Below are positions 1 through 8,639 of a DNA stretch of 64,000 nt, in pieces (within the stretch, counting starts at the first letter, position 1; the number at the start of each line of letters is the position of its first letter). Source of the DNA: Forficula auricularia (taxonomy: Eukaryota; Arthropoda; Insecta; Dermaptera; Forficulidae). The notes beneath the pieces are model-generated. The model did not search any database and was not told where the DNA came from. It was given only the letters and a program-made list of their open reading frames with translations. Both the position numbers and the translations under genes were made by a program. The DNA lies in assembly GCA_024734495.1 (NCBI GenBank), contig JALMQS010000085.1, positions 13,678,048-13,742,047 of the forward strand, written 5' to 3'.

Positions 1-93
1 GGAGGTGGGGGTGGGGGTTTAGTAGGTTAGGGTGCAGAATGGAGTGTTGGGGTGGTGGTTTGCGGCCGCCGAGGGCGCAGCCTTGCACGCTAG
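1..93 (+). mobile_element. Helitron-like 3' terminus (copy 1)
   Basis: A GC-rich block ends in CTAG (90-93) followed by host T, the rule for Helitron 3' ends (CTRR, insertion between A and T). Just before it is a short GC-rich inverted repeat (GGGC/GCCT type, about 72-83). Similar ends, CGAAG/CTTCG or AAGGC/GCCTT hairpin plus CTAG and T, occur at 3603 and 52007, so the terminus is seen three times. The 5' part lies outside the window. No Rep/helicase coding is present, so it is non-autonomous or truncated. Confidence 0.6.
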
Positions 94-1394
94 TATATTA
101 TAAAATTGAAATGCTCATTGCTCACTCAAGATCAGCATTATCTACTAGATTAGTTACTAGTTATAAAGTTATGACCTCTGAAATTAATGCAATGCAATGA
201 ATTTTATTCACGAATGCAATTTTCGTAATGCAACGCACATTATAATCTTAATATTTTTTATTTTTTTATTAATTTATCATTTTAGCAATACAATTTCATA
301 TTATATACATGAGATTCACATTTGAAAATTAATATTATAATAATATTTTCTATATGTATGATTATTCATAGGTCACATAGGCTATTTATTTTTCTATACT
401 ACAAGTTCTAAGGTTTAAAAATTCGAGAAGGCTTGGCGTTTTCACTTAAAACACATTTTATCCTAGTGGAGTTTATCTTATATAACGGTGTTTAACTCTA
501 TAGGGGATTCAAGGGGATCGATGTCCTGGGCAAAAGTCGATAGCCTTTTAGGAAGTAAAAAGAGTGCTGAACGGCTTTTAACTCATTTCTTAAATAATAG
601 TATTTTTCACACACATTAAAGTTCTAATAAATTTTAATGTAATTTTTATTTTCTTCGGGTGAATGAAACATTCACTTTCGTTAAGTTTAGATCACGATCA
701 AGGATTTTACTGATCATGGGGGGCTAAGGGGGCTGAAGTCCCCACCCCTCTCAGGACAAGAAAAAAATGAAAGTTAAATTTTTTTGAATATGTTAATTAT
801 ATGATCAATATGAAACGGAAATTAGATGTTTTTAAATCTGTTGTTACTAGATATAATTATAATGATATTGATCTTCTCTTGTAAATAATATATAGTAAAT
901 ACACTATTTCCAGAAGGTATTAAAACAAAAAAAATTATTTTCGGATAATCAGTTAATTTATTTCCGGATTTAAGTTTTTCATGTCGATAACTTTTCACAA
1001 ACTCAACAATTAAAAAATGAACCAAATTGTACCGACAAAAGGACTTGATATAAATTTTTGTAAGGTATTATGTAAAAGATATTCCCAAAAATCTAATCCG
1101 GTCACGTCCGGCATGAGAAGGTATTAATATAATATGAATAAGTGGCGCCGAAATAAACATTGCTATTCCGACATCATCATAGATTTAATATTTATATTTA
1201 CAGATCACTCGAAATCATCTACATATAGTACAATTAAAAAAATCTTGAGCGACCTCTATAAATTGATATATCGACATGACTAGAGAAAAAAAATTCAATT
1301 TTCTACCATTTTGGAAATTTTAAAAAATCTTGAGTTGACCTCTTAAAATTTTTTAATCGAGCTGATTTTTGGTGAGCATTTTAGAGAAAGATGT
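94..1394. other. AT-rich stretch, no gene recognised
   Basis: Low-complexity AT-rich sequence with only short chance reading frames. I see no domain, RNA gene or repeat shared with the rest of the window. If the exon at 2263-2372 belongs to a gene running left, this is probably intron. Confidence 0.4.
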
Positions 1395-1600
1395 CAATTC
1401 ATAAAGAGAAACAGTGGTTGTCCTCTGCTTGCTACAAATAAACATACACACATATATATATATAAAATATATACCGTATTTATTTGTTTGAGACTATAGT
1501 TTCGAAAACTTGGCCATCATCATGAGGCTTTTTAATTATAAATATTATTTTTCATCGGGTCAGTATCGCATGGATATTGAAATTTTTTTGATCTTTACTT
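1395..1600 (-). repeat. Penelope-type hammerhead-bearing repeat, single degenerate arm
   Basis: Matches in order the arm at about 12405-12640: 'attcataaagagaaac', a run of ATATAT, 'tttgtttgagactatag', 'tttcga', then a T-rich end with 'ttaattataaat'. On the minus strand the core reads ATGATGA instead of CTGATGA, while GAAAC and TATAGTC are kept, so the hammerhead-like motif is damaged. Only one arm is present. Confidence 0.55.
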
Positions 1601-1689
1601 AGCCAAAAGCCAGTTAAAATTAATCCTAATTAATATATAGTATATATAAGGATACACTTTTTTGTAGTTACTGTTCTCTAAGGTGGGAA

Positions 1690-1876
1690 CATGAGCTAAA
1701 TATGATTTCGTCCAGAAAGGATCGGAAGGTAGACTGGACCCAATGCAAAAATTTTTTTCAAAATCGGTTCATAATTGACGGAGATATGAGGTAACATAGG
1801 CACAAAAAAAAAAAAAAAAAAAAAAAAAATCAGTCGAATAGAGAACCTCCTCCTTTTTTGAAGTCGGTTAAAAAGT
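1690..1876 (+). repeat. Family B element, 3' part only
   Basis: Same order of blocks as the 3' ends of the copies at 7.07, 32.8 and 44.2 kb: 'gactggacccaatgcaaa', 'aaaatcggttc', 'gagatatgaggtaa', an A-run of about 25, 'cagtcgaatagagaacctcc' and the terminal 'tttgaagtcggttaaaa'. The palindromic 5' half is missing. I recall near-identical tails as a common insect repeat but cannot confirm this here. Confidence 0.7.
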
Positions 1877-2262
1877 GAAAGTCAAATTTTGTTTATTAAA
1901 AAGAACCGAAAGATTTTAAAAAGTGTAGGTATATCTGGAGAATTTATTCTAATATTCCACTTTATTACTATATAAAAGGGAAAGTAAAAATAAAACAATT
2001 TCTTCCTCCTCCAATACAATATACTACAACTAGTTTAGCAATAGAAGGTTCCCTCGCATCCTTTCTTCCCTTCTCTTACGTAATGGTTATAAAGGATAAT
2101 AAATATAAATGATAGGACGAATTGAAGAGAATTTGTCCACCTAAATCAACATCCGGCGGGAAATCAAAATAGAAAGGACATAAAGGACTCCCGGGTGGGT
2201 GGGACGGTAGACTCGAGATCCATTGGGAATAGTAAAAGTGTAGGTATGGCGAGAGTATTTAC
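1877..2262. other. Unassigned; probable intron downstream of the RING exon
   Basis: Follows the proposed splice donor on the minus strand. No second RING exon with the remaining Cys/His ligands is visible here, so the next exon would lie outside the window or has not been recognised. Confidence 0.35.
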
Positions 2263-2372
2263 ATAGGCAGGTGCCGCAGGTGAGGAAGCTCTCGTTGAAG
2301 TCCTCATAGTTGATGGACACGGTCTCGACGAGGGTGGAGCTCATGTTGACCAGCCGAGAGCCCAGCCGTGTC
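2263..2372 (-). CDS. Initiating exon of a probable RING-finger protein (partial)
   Basis: This is the best candidate host exon. On the minus strand a pyrimidine-rich acceptor (ttgtttgttcag) precedes 2372, an ATG lies at 2344-2342, and a donor (T then GTAAAT) follows 2263, giving 27 codons plus one base (phase 1). The peptide starts MSSTLVETVSINYEDFNESF and continues LTCGTCL. If the split codon is completed as TGT it reads LTCGTCLC, resembling the first Cys-x2-Cys pair of a RING domain such as those at the N terminus of TRIM-like E3 ligases. Third positions are mostly G or C, unlike the AT-rich surroundings. About 28 bases of 5' UTR share the exon. An unspliced reading would run on with no family resemblance. 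The remaining RING ligands are not in the window, so family assignment is inference and I give no gene name. Confidence 0.55.
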
Positions 2373-2596
2373 CTGAACAAACAAAACACACACACAGATT
2401 AAACATTGATGGATCAGATCAGATTCCAGACATCAACGAGGTCAAATTCAGTAGTGGTATCTAGTAGTACCTACCCTACACACATTAAGATAAGGTCAGA
2501 TGGGGAAAAAAGGTAGGAAATTTAAGAATGAAATAAAGAAGAAGGAATATAGAGGAAAGTTATCAAATATGCGATAGTTCCCTAATATGCGACACC

Positions 2597-3146
2597 CGAG
2601 GGGTGAACCGCGACCTAATATGCTGTACACATACTTCCACTTGTACTTCCAAATATTTCCAAGTAATTCCAAATATTTTCAAGTAATTCCAAATATTTCC
2701 AAGTAATTCCAAATATTTCCAAGTAATTCCAAATATTTCCAAGTAATTCCAAATATTTTCAAGTAATTCCAAATATTTCCAAGTAATTCCAAATATTTCC
2801 AAGTAATTCCAAATATTTCCAAGTAATTCCAAATATTTCCAAATATTTCCAAGTAATTCCAAATATTTCCAAGTAATTCCAAATATTTCCAAGTAATTCC
2901 AAATATTTCCAAGTAATTCCAAATATTTCCAAATATTTCCAAGTAATTCCAAATATTTCCAAGTAATTCCAAATATTTCCAAGTAATTCCAAATATTTCC
3001 AAGTACATACTTCCAAATATTTCCAAGCACTTCCAAATATTCCCAAGTGCTTTCAAATATTTCCAAGTACTTCCAAATATTTCCAAGTACTTCCAAAATA
3101 CTTCCAAAGAGCTGTACACCTACTTCCAATCGCGGATCACCCCTCG
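2597..3146. mobile_element. hAT-like non-autonomous element with internal minisatellite (copy 1)
   Basis: Ends are inverted copies: CGAGGGGTGAACCGCG on the left, CGCGGATCACCCCTCG on the right (one mismatch). They are flanked by an 8-bp duplication, GCGACACC (2589-2596) and GCGACCCC (3147-3154), 7 of 8 identical. Eight-bp duplications and G-rich GGGGTG ends are hAT features. The interior is almost entirely a minisatellite, so there is no transposase. The sister copy at 53095-53420 has the same ends and a perfect 8-bp duplication. Confidence 0.85.
2639..3110. repeat. Minisatellite, alternating 10-bp TTCCAA units
   Basis: Units TTCCAAATAT and TTCCAAGTAA (edge variants TTCCAAGTAC) alternate for about 47 repeats. 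The middle is the most homogeneous, with occasional doubled TTCCAAATA blocks. Because the units lack stops in several frames, long but meaningless open frames of up to 188 codons appear on the minus strand. Confidence 0.95.
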
Positions 3147-3264
3147 GCGACCCCCTATTTTAGCCATAAGGAGTTGGAGAACTCTACCAAAAACAATGTG
3201 AAACACATGTCAAGATTTTATGAAGACGACATTGATGTAACAAAATCCTGTTTTCGGCTAGAAT

Positions 3265-3603
3265 ATTTTAATATTTTGACGCCAAAAGGGGGCTTTGGAG
3301 GGGTCAATATTGTAAATGAAAAAATTAGACTTATATTATTAACTCTACAGCAAATTCTGTCAGAAACAAAGTTGTAGAGGATGTGATTTCTGACAACTTT
3401 TGTTTAAAAAATCCACACTAAAAAAAGGGGGGGAGGGTCAAAAAATTAAAATTCTACCCCCTTCAAGCAAAGTCAACCAAAATCTGTAGGCCCCCAGAAG
3501 ACTAGAAATGTAAAAACTAACCACCAAAATGGGGAGGGAGGGGGTCAAAAAATTAAAATTCCAAGTTACCAAAAGGTGGGCCGAAGGCGGGCTTCGCAGC
3601 TAG
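3265..3603 (+). mobile_element. Helitron-like element, 3' portion (copy 2)
   Basis: Blocks match the minus-strand Helitron at 10502-11555: 'tttgacgccaaaaggggg', 'attaactctac', 'aaagttgtag', 'gatgtgatttctgacaac'. The end is a hairpin CGAAG-gcggg-CTTCG, then CAG and CTAG (3600-3603) followed by T. The 5' end is not seen. Two blocks 'agaagactagaaatg' and 'gtcaaaaaattaaaatt' resemble family A, suggesting the two families share sequence. Confidence 0.65.
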
Positions 3604-3890
3604 TTTTCTATAATATTACTTTTTATTTCAATATTTTTATATTAATAGATAAAAATAAATAAATAGGATAGGATGTTTTCTTTTATTTATTTAATTTACT
3701 CTAAAATGAAGGTGTGGGAGGGCAGAAATAGCCATTTTAGACGGTTTTTTATAGCCATCAGAATTTCTTTTGGGGTTCTTTTGGGGTAGGTAAATAATAC
3801 AGTGACGACTCTCGATAATTCGTAATTCAAGAAAAATTCGAATTATCGAGACTTCGAATTATCATGAAGTTTGAATTATCAAGAAGAAAG

Positions 3891-4773
3891 AAAATAAGCT
3901 GACGTGTTCTGATGTGGCCATCCACTTAACTTTACCATACAACCTGGCCCCTCACTTAAATTTAATATTTAATAAAATTATTTATATTCATGTAGGGGGA
4001 GGGGGTTAGTTTTTGCATTTTTAGACTCCTTGGGGCACACTGATTATGTATACAAAATTTGGTTGAGTTTGGTACAAGAGCCTAGATTTTTATTTTTTGA
4101 CCATACACCAATTTTGGGCGGTTAGTTTTTGCATTTTTAGACTTCTGGAGTCCCACTGATTATGTATACAAAATTTGGTTGAATTTGGACAATAGTCAAG
4201 ATTTTCATTTTTTGACCCTACACCCCCCCCCCCCCATTTTTGGCGGTTAGTTTTTGCATTTTTAGTCTTCTGGGGGTCCACTGGTTATGTATACAAAATT
4301 TGGTTGAGTTTGCTCAAATGGCCTAGATTTTTAATTTTTAACCCCCCCCCTCCATCCCCCTTAATTTTGGGTCGATATGCACCAAAATCTAATCAGCTCT
4401 TAATCTCAATGGACCAAAACTAAGTGCGAAATTTGGTTTCGATATTCACACTAGTTTTTGAGCTAGCTCGTCCACAAAAATTTAGTAACCTACAGACTAA
4501 CGGACACCCAACCAGAAAACCAGACAAACAGACATTTTGACAAAACAATTATTATCTCGAAAAATATATTTTTTTCGATGTTCACTTATTAGAGCTTTTT
4601 TGTAGAGCGAAATGGCATGGTTTTGCTCAATTTTTTTAAACAAAATAGTTTCAGCAGTTTTTGAGATATTTTGAAAAAAAGAAGGAAAAAAACACTGTAT
4701 GGTAATAGTTTTTAAGGAATTTGGTGTTGGTACTTGGTGAAACATTTTTTTAAAATTATTGGATAAAGTAAAA
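3891..4773 (-). mobile_element. Family A element, copy 1, nested in the pogo-like element
   Basis: Family A is defined by an outer block 'aataagctgacgtgttctga' plus 'ggccatcca', a 13-bp inverted terminal motif ACTTTACCATACA, an interior with C-runs, 'ctagctcgtccacaaaaatt', 'cagactaac', 'gacattttgacaaaacaa', and the opposite end 'ctgtatggtaaagtaaa'. About 600-800 bp, no coding. This copy has triplicated 'gtttttgcatttttagact' modules and is itself split at 4705-4763 by a short insert. Confidence 0.75.
4705..4763 (+). repeat. Short family E insert inside family A
   Basis: Other copies read 'ctgtatggtaaagtaaaa' without a break; here 'ggta' and 'taaagta' are separated by about 59 bp containing 'aaggaatttggtgttggta' and 'cttggtgaaacattttt'. 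The same block occurs at about 22240-22287 and, inverted, at 21551-21605. TA stands on both sides of the junction. Confidence 0.65.
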
Positions 4774-5124
4774 ATTCGAATTATTAAGAGTTTTTATTAT
4801 ATTTTTCAAAATATGTATGAGCTTACATAAATTTTATATATAGCCTCAAGTAAAAAAGTAAAAATAATGAAAATGACAAAAAAGAACAAAAAAATTACAA
4901 ATGTATTAACAGATAATAGCATAGGTACCTAATTAAAGTATAGTTTTTTGCTATGAAAAATTCGAATTATAAAGGAAAGTGGTCTAGTTCGAATTATAGA
5001 ACGTTGTCTCCCCTCTTGTTACGAAAAAGATTTCGGGTTATCGATCGTATCAAAATACACAGCATTTTTTTTGATTTACCAAAGTTAACAACTGAAGAGT
5101 TCGAATTATTGAGAGTCGGCTGTA

Positions 5125-5785
5125 TTGAATACAATTTAAAATTGTAGAATAACAAACGGTGTTTGATTTGAAAGTAAAAAGACAATAAACCAGTTTTTGA
5201 TTTTTTCTAGTTAGTTCATTATTCAATTGAGAAAATTGGATAATTATTCTTTTTGAGGGCGTAATCAATCAAAATTGCTTGACCTTAGATTATCATCCTC
5301 TGATCTGAGAACTGAGAAAATGCCGACTACCAGAAAAACAAGCAGTTTGGATTATATTATTTCAATGCCTTTTATTTTATAAACATACAATATTTGATTC
5401 TTAAAAAAAGCCCTTTATTTAATAACAATGTTTTATTCGTAGTCAAATTCGGTTTAAAAAAATACTATTTTTCAGTTAAAATGTGTTATTCCACATAGGC
5501 GAAGATGAACCAATTGGTATTTTAAGGATTCCAAGCAAAAGCTACTTGAGTAAACGAAAAACCATCGTCATTCTTCTTAAATAGACGAATCAACAAATAA
5601 AAGTCGAAAGAGATTCAAAAATGAAGGTTATTTATGAGTCCATTCATTGGGAGCCGATGATGAAATTGAACCTCCCGGTGTGTGGATACTCATCATTAAG
5701 ATGAGAATTTTCCGGGTTCCTGATCAGGTTTCCACGCCTTAAAATAAACACTGTATTTTGATAATATATCTAGACAAAACAAACA
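5125..5785. other. No gene or known repeat recognised
   Basis: AT-rich unique-looking sequence between the pogo-like element and the Penelope-type arm. Reading frames are short and biased to AT-rich codons. Confidence 0.35.
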
Positions 5786-5789
5786 ATAT

Positions 5790-5925
5790 TTTATTTATTG
5801 AAGGAGACAATAAAAGAGTGTGTCTTCTGCTGGAATTATAAATTGTATTTATTTATAACGAGACTATAGTTTCGAGGGCTTTGCCCTCTTCATCAGTCTA
5901 TTACAATGTATTCACAGGAATTAAT
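5790..5925 (-). mobile_element. Penelope-like terminal repeat, single arm
   Basis: Contains 'gaaggagacaataaaagagt' and 'gtgtcttctgctggaattat', the signature of the repeat ends found at 45.2, 52.0, 58.15 and 60.8 kb, joined to a hammerhead-like motif (5862-5896). The same two ends flank the Penelope-like RT fragment at 57.8 kb, which supports calling this a terminal repeat of that element group. Confidence 0.65.
5844..5908 (-). ncRNA. Hammerhead-like ribozyme motif (best stem II)
   Basis: Minus strand: CTGATGA, A, stem GAGGGC with loop AAA and GCCCTC, then GAAAC, TATAGTC. Core 5862-5896. ACU/AGU can form a minimal stem III, or pair between two molecules, with cleavage expected after GUC. Stem I could use GA/UC next to the core and the distal pair ATTGTA/TACAAT. 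The single A between CUGAUGA and stem II is not in the textbook hammerhead. Cleavage activity is not shown by sequence alone. Confidence 0.65.
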
Positions 5926-6760
5926 TTATGAATGAAAGGTTAACATCTTTCATGTGGTTAGGTTAAGAAATTACACAGGGTGGGCAAGTTAAGAATTGAC
6001 ATTTATACTTGTTTTATTATTTTGACTGTAGGTGGCGATCGTGAAGTTTATATTTTAGCAGCTATTTTTAAAATAAAGCTTTCGGGAATTTCTATTTTAC
6101 GATTTAAGAATTTTCTTGGTGAATTATTGTATGATTTTAAAATTTCTAACGATTCGAAAATACTAATTTTTAAGGGATCTAATTCTGATCTAATTAATTT
6201 AATATTTGATTCATCTGGAAAACAATGTTTCTCGGAGATTAAATGGTCTGCAAATGCACTATGCCCTGAACCCCCTTTAAAAACCCTTTTGTGTTCCGAA
6301 AAGGGTTTTTAAAGGGGGTTCATTGCAGATTTAAATAATTTATTATTAATTTATTGTTGCTATATTGCTATATTATGTATAAACACTAGGTGGGACCTAA
6401 GGTCCTATGTTTGTATACTTTGTGAAATAAATAAATAAAATAAATAATTTCTGAATTTATTTGCAGACCATTAAAATTATCCCATGGTCCACGGGTTGTC
6501 GACTGCTGATCTAGATGATTTCAGTTGAATCATTTTTTTTAACAAACAACTCAACGAAAAGATCATAAAATCTTCAACGATAAAAATAATGGCATATAAC
6601 AAGAGTGGATATAAACAATGAAGTCCCTTTAAATAACAATGAATGCCCTTTAATTCTCCACCTGTTTTAAGTAAACAATCTTCCATTGCATCTTTGGAAA
6701 TGATTTTTCGAAAGTACTCGACTTTCTAGTCTAGAAAAAATGTAATATTATTGTATATTT
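5926..6760. other. Unassigned AT-rich sequence with hAT-like remnant
   Basis: Around 6478-6511 the minus strand reads CAGCAGTCGACAACCCGTGG, like a hAT end, followed by 'aatggtctgcaaat'; an inverted copy of the latter lies at 6240-6258. A matching far end was not found. A 110-codon frame at 5980-6312 runs through the hairpin at 6267 and has no recognisable family; I do not call it a gene. Confidence 0.35.
6267..6322. repeat. Perfect 24-bp hairpin
   Basis: Arm 6267-6290 (TGAACCCCCTTTAAAAACCC then CTTTT minus the shared base) is exactly reverse-complementary to 6299-6322, with an 8-base loop. No mismatch in 24 pairs. It lacks a T-run as in bacterial terminators and the context is eukaryotic. 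It may be the core of a small foldback element. Confidence 0.9.
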
Positions 6761-6779
6761 CTTGGAGAAGTGGCCAAGG

Positions 6780-6992
6780 CTAGGCTAGGGCTTCGTTTGC
6801 AGCGCAACTGGTTAATTGGCTCAATGGGCGGATTATACAGCCGGGTTTCCATTTGGGTTCCGGGAAGGCGCAGCGCATAAGGCCGGTGAGGTTTCTTGCA
6901 TGAGACATGACCACCATACAGAGCAGAGGCAGCCACGTCAAAAGAACCAGCCGAGGAGACGATCCTTTGGATATGGAAATCTCCTCTTTCAA
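6780..6992 (-). CDS. Possible small secreted peptide or first exon, unrecognised
   Basis: A 70-codon frame with a signal-peptide-like N terminus: charged start (MKEEISISKG), hydrophobic core (LVLLTWLPLLCMVVM, about residues 15-29) and a small-residue site SHA. The rest has Cys at about 40, 52 and 64 and is basic. It sits in a GC-richer island (6770-6980) with mixed codon use, unlike random frames nearby. An overlapping frame (6748-7023) is also open, and there is no homology I recognise. It could be a real exon, a frame in a repeat, or chance. Confidence 0.3.
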   Translation of the reverse strand: MKEEISISKGSSPRLVLLTWLPLLCMVVMSHARNLTGLMRCAFPEPKWKPGCIIRPLSQLTSCAANEALA

Positions 6993-7046
6993 TGAGAAAA
7001 TTAATATTCGATTCAGTTTGCATTCAGAATAGAAACATATTCATCT

Positions 7047-7435
7047 AAAATAATTTTTAAGAAAAAATAAAAACCGACTTCAAAAAATTAAATGCAACAA
7101 ATAAAATACACTAAAAGGTATAAAATAATTATTATCTTATTTAATTACAACTAAACGACGAAATATTAACATGAAATTACTTTTTGAAGTCGGTACCAAA
7201 CAAACTATACCTATAAGCGAGCGTACCAGCCAAACGTACTAAGTAAGATCCGTCGAGTGCGATTCATAAAAGGTATATGTTTGGCACCGACTTCAAAAAG
7301 TAATTTCATGTTAATATTTCGTCGTTTAGTTGTAACTAAATAAGATAATAATTATTTTATACCTTTTAGTGTATTTTATTTGTTGCATTTAATTTTTTGA
7401 AGTCGATTTTTATTTTTTTCTTAAAATTATTTTTA
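7047..7435. repeat. Family B palindrome, copy 1
   Basis: Two arms of roughly 150 bp face each other: from 'accgacttcaaaaaattaaa' through 'actaaacgacgaaatattaa' to 'gaagtcggtaccaaac', then the reverse order. The loop holds 'cgtactaagtaagatccgtc'. Mismatches are few, so RNA from here would form a long hairpin. Confidence 0.9.
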
Positions 7436-7791
7436 TTTTTCTCTTTTTAGTGATGTTATTAATAGTGATCATATCATCAGAACTTGACCAAATTAATATG
7501 ACACCATCCCTAAGACACCCCCTTTCCAATAAAAAAAGAACCATCGAAATCGGTTCATAAACAAAGAGGTTAGGTCTAAACAAACCTAATAAAAAAGGTC
7601 TAATACCTATGAAAAAAAAACGAAAAAAAATGGGACCAATCGGAAGCTAGACTGGACCCAATGCAAATAAATTTTCAAAATCGGTTGACAATTGGCGGAG
7701 ATATGAGGTAAAATAGGCACAAAAAAAAAAAAAAAAAAAAAAAAATTCAGTCGAATAGAGAACCTCCTCCTTTTTTGAAGTCGGTTAAAAA
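7072..7791 (+). mobile_element. Family B element, copy 1
   Basis: Element ends are inverted: CCGACTTCAAAAAA at the left, TTTTTTGAAGTCGG at the right. The left half is the palindrome; the right half contains 'cagaacttgaccaaattaat', 'atcgaaatcggttcataaac', an A-run of about 24 and 'agaacctcctcc'. Further copies are at 32.76-34.01 and 44.2-45.16 kb, and a 3' fragment at 1.69 kb. No protein is encoded, so it is non-autonomous. Superfamily not determined. Confidence 0.75.
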
Positions 7792-7799
7792 TTGAAAGA

Positions 7800-8267
7800 A
7801 AAAAAAGTTAAACTTTTTCAAAACTCGATACGCTTTCTGCAAATTTTGCGTATCTATATTTGGCAATTATTTTGGTCAGCGAAATTCAGCACAAAAGGTG
7901 TATTATTAAATCAAAAAGGATTGGAAGTCGTTTTTTAGAAGGATTCACTGTTTATATGAGATAAATATAAATCGGTACATTCAACTGGGACAAATCCTTT
8001 GCGTCAATTCAGAATTTACAACATTTTTTGATTATTCGTGTTTAGAAAATCTAAAACGTGTAGAAAAATAATTTTCAAGTAAATTCTTTCGTCACTAGTA
8101 ATTAGAGATTTATCGGACTTTACCAACGAATGTAGGTACTATCCAATATTTGTCCAATTTTACTACCGCTATATAGGAGAAAATAAAAATTTATATAAAA
8201 ATATTGAAAATGAAAGGATGAAAACTACTTTGGTAATATTTTTACTTTATCCTTAGCGTAACATTGG
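7800..8267. other. No gene recognised
   Basis: AT-rich sequence after the family B element. No repeat shared within the window. Confidence 0.35.
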
Positions 8268-8454
8268 TAAAAAAATATGTGTGAGCCTCATCTACATAAG
8301 CTCACGGGGGAAGTAAAACTTCTTTAGCTGTAGATGTTACTGAAATACATAATTTAAATTTCCTCATTTTAATAAATTTTATTTGTTATGAAATATTTGT
8401 GGGTTTTAATTTAAAGTTCCTAATTTAAATAAATTTTATTTGACATTAAATATT
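8268..8454 (+). repeat. Family G repeat
   Basis: 'atgtgtgagcctcatc', 'acataagctcac', 'gtagatgtta' and 'taaatttcct' recur in the same order at 53985-54200. Short pieces occur at 22190-22235 and, inverted, at 22900-22960 and 20285-20350. GTGAGC and GCTCAC can form a small hairpin. The scaffold gap cuts the right end. Confidence 0.65.
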
Positions 8455-8554
8455 NNNNNNNNNNNNNNNNNNNNNNNNNNNNNNNNNNNNNNNNNNNNNN
8501 NNNNNNNNNNNNNNNNNNNNNNNNNNNNNNNNNNNNNNNNNNNNNNNNNNNNNN
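8455..8554. other. Assembly gap (100 N)
   Basis: Exactly 100 N between family G and family A sequence. Length 100 is a conventional placeholder, so true size is unknown. Repeats on both sides explain why assembly stopped. Confidence 0.98.
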
Positions 8555-8632
8555 GATTATAAATAATTTTAGGGGCCAGGTTGTATGGTAAAGTCAAGTG
8601 AAAGGCCACATCAGAACACGTCAGCTTATTTT
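8555..8632 (+). repeat. Family A element, right end only
   Basis: 'gattataaataattttaggg', 'gtatggtaaagtcaagtg' and 'acacgtcagcttattt' match the right ends of the copies at 37.3 and 61.6 kb. The rest lies in the gap or is missing. Confidence 0.75.
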
Positions 8633-8639
8633 TATTTTA

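Larger units (their letters stand above)
3800..5122. mobile_element. pogo/Tc1-like non-autonomous element, interrupted
   Basis: Left end CAGTGACGACTCTCGATAAT and right end (read inward) CAGCCGACTCTCAATAATTC are inverted repeats with a small indel, flanked by TA at 3798-3799 and 5123-5124. CAG ends with TA duplication fit the pogo/Tigger group. The sub-terminal parts repeat TTCGAATTAT about nine times in both orientations (3820-3885 and 4770-5110), as expected of transposase-binding sites. A family A element (3891-4773) interrupts the left sub-terminal array. No transposase frame remains. Confidence 0.7.

Noticed and set aside
2639..3110. CRISPR-like regular repeats
   Set aside because: Units are contiguous 10-mers with no unique spacers and no cas genes; the context is eukaryotic.
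2563..3129. Long minus-strand frames (188, 146 and 95 codons) rich in W, K, Y, L, E, and similar ones at 53101-53532
   Set aside because: They translate the 10-bp minisatellite in frames without stops; unit periodicity, not coding selection, keeps them open.
4090..4281. Small frames inside family A copies (also 13816-14010, 36810-37004)
   Set aside because: Same modules appear with indels in other copies; frames are not kept.
5980..6312. 110-codon plus-strand frame
   Set aside because: Runs through the perfect hairpin and shows only AT-driven composition.
6267..6322. Bacterial-type terminator
   Set aside because: Arms and loop do not fit a GC stem plus T-run, and the DNA is eukaryotic.
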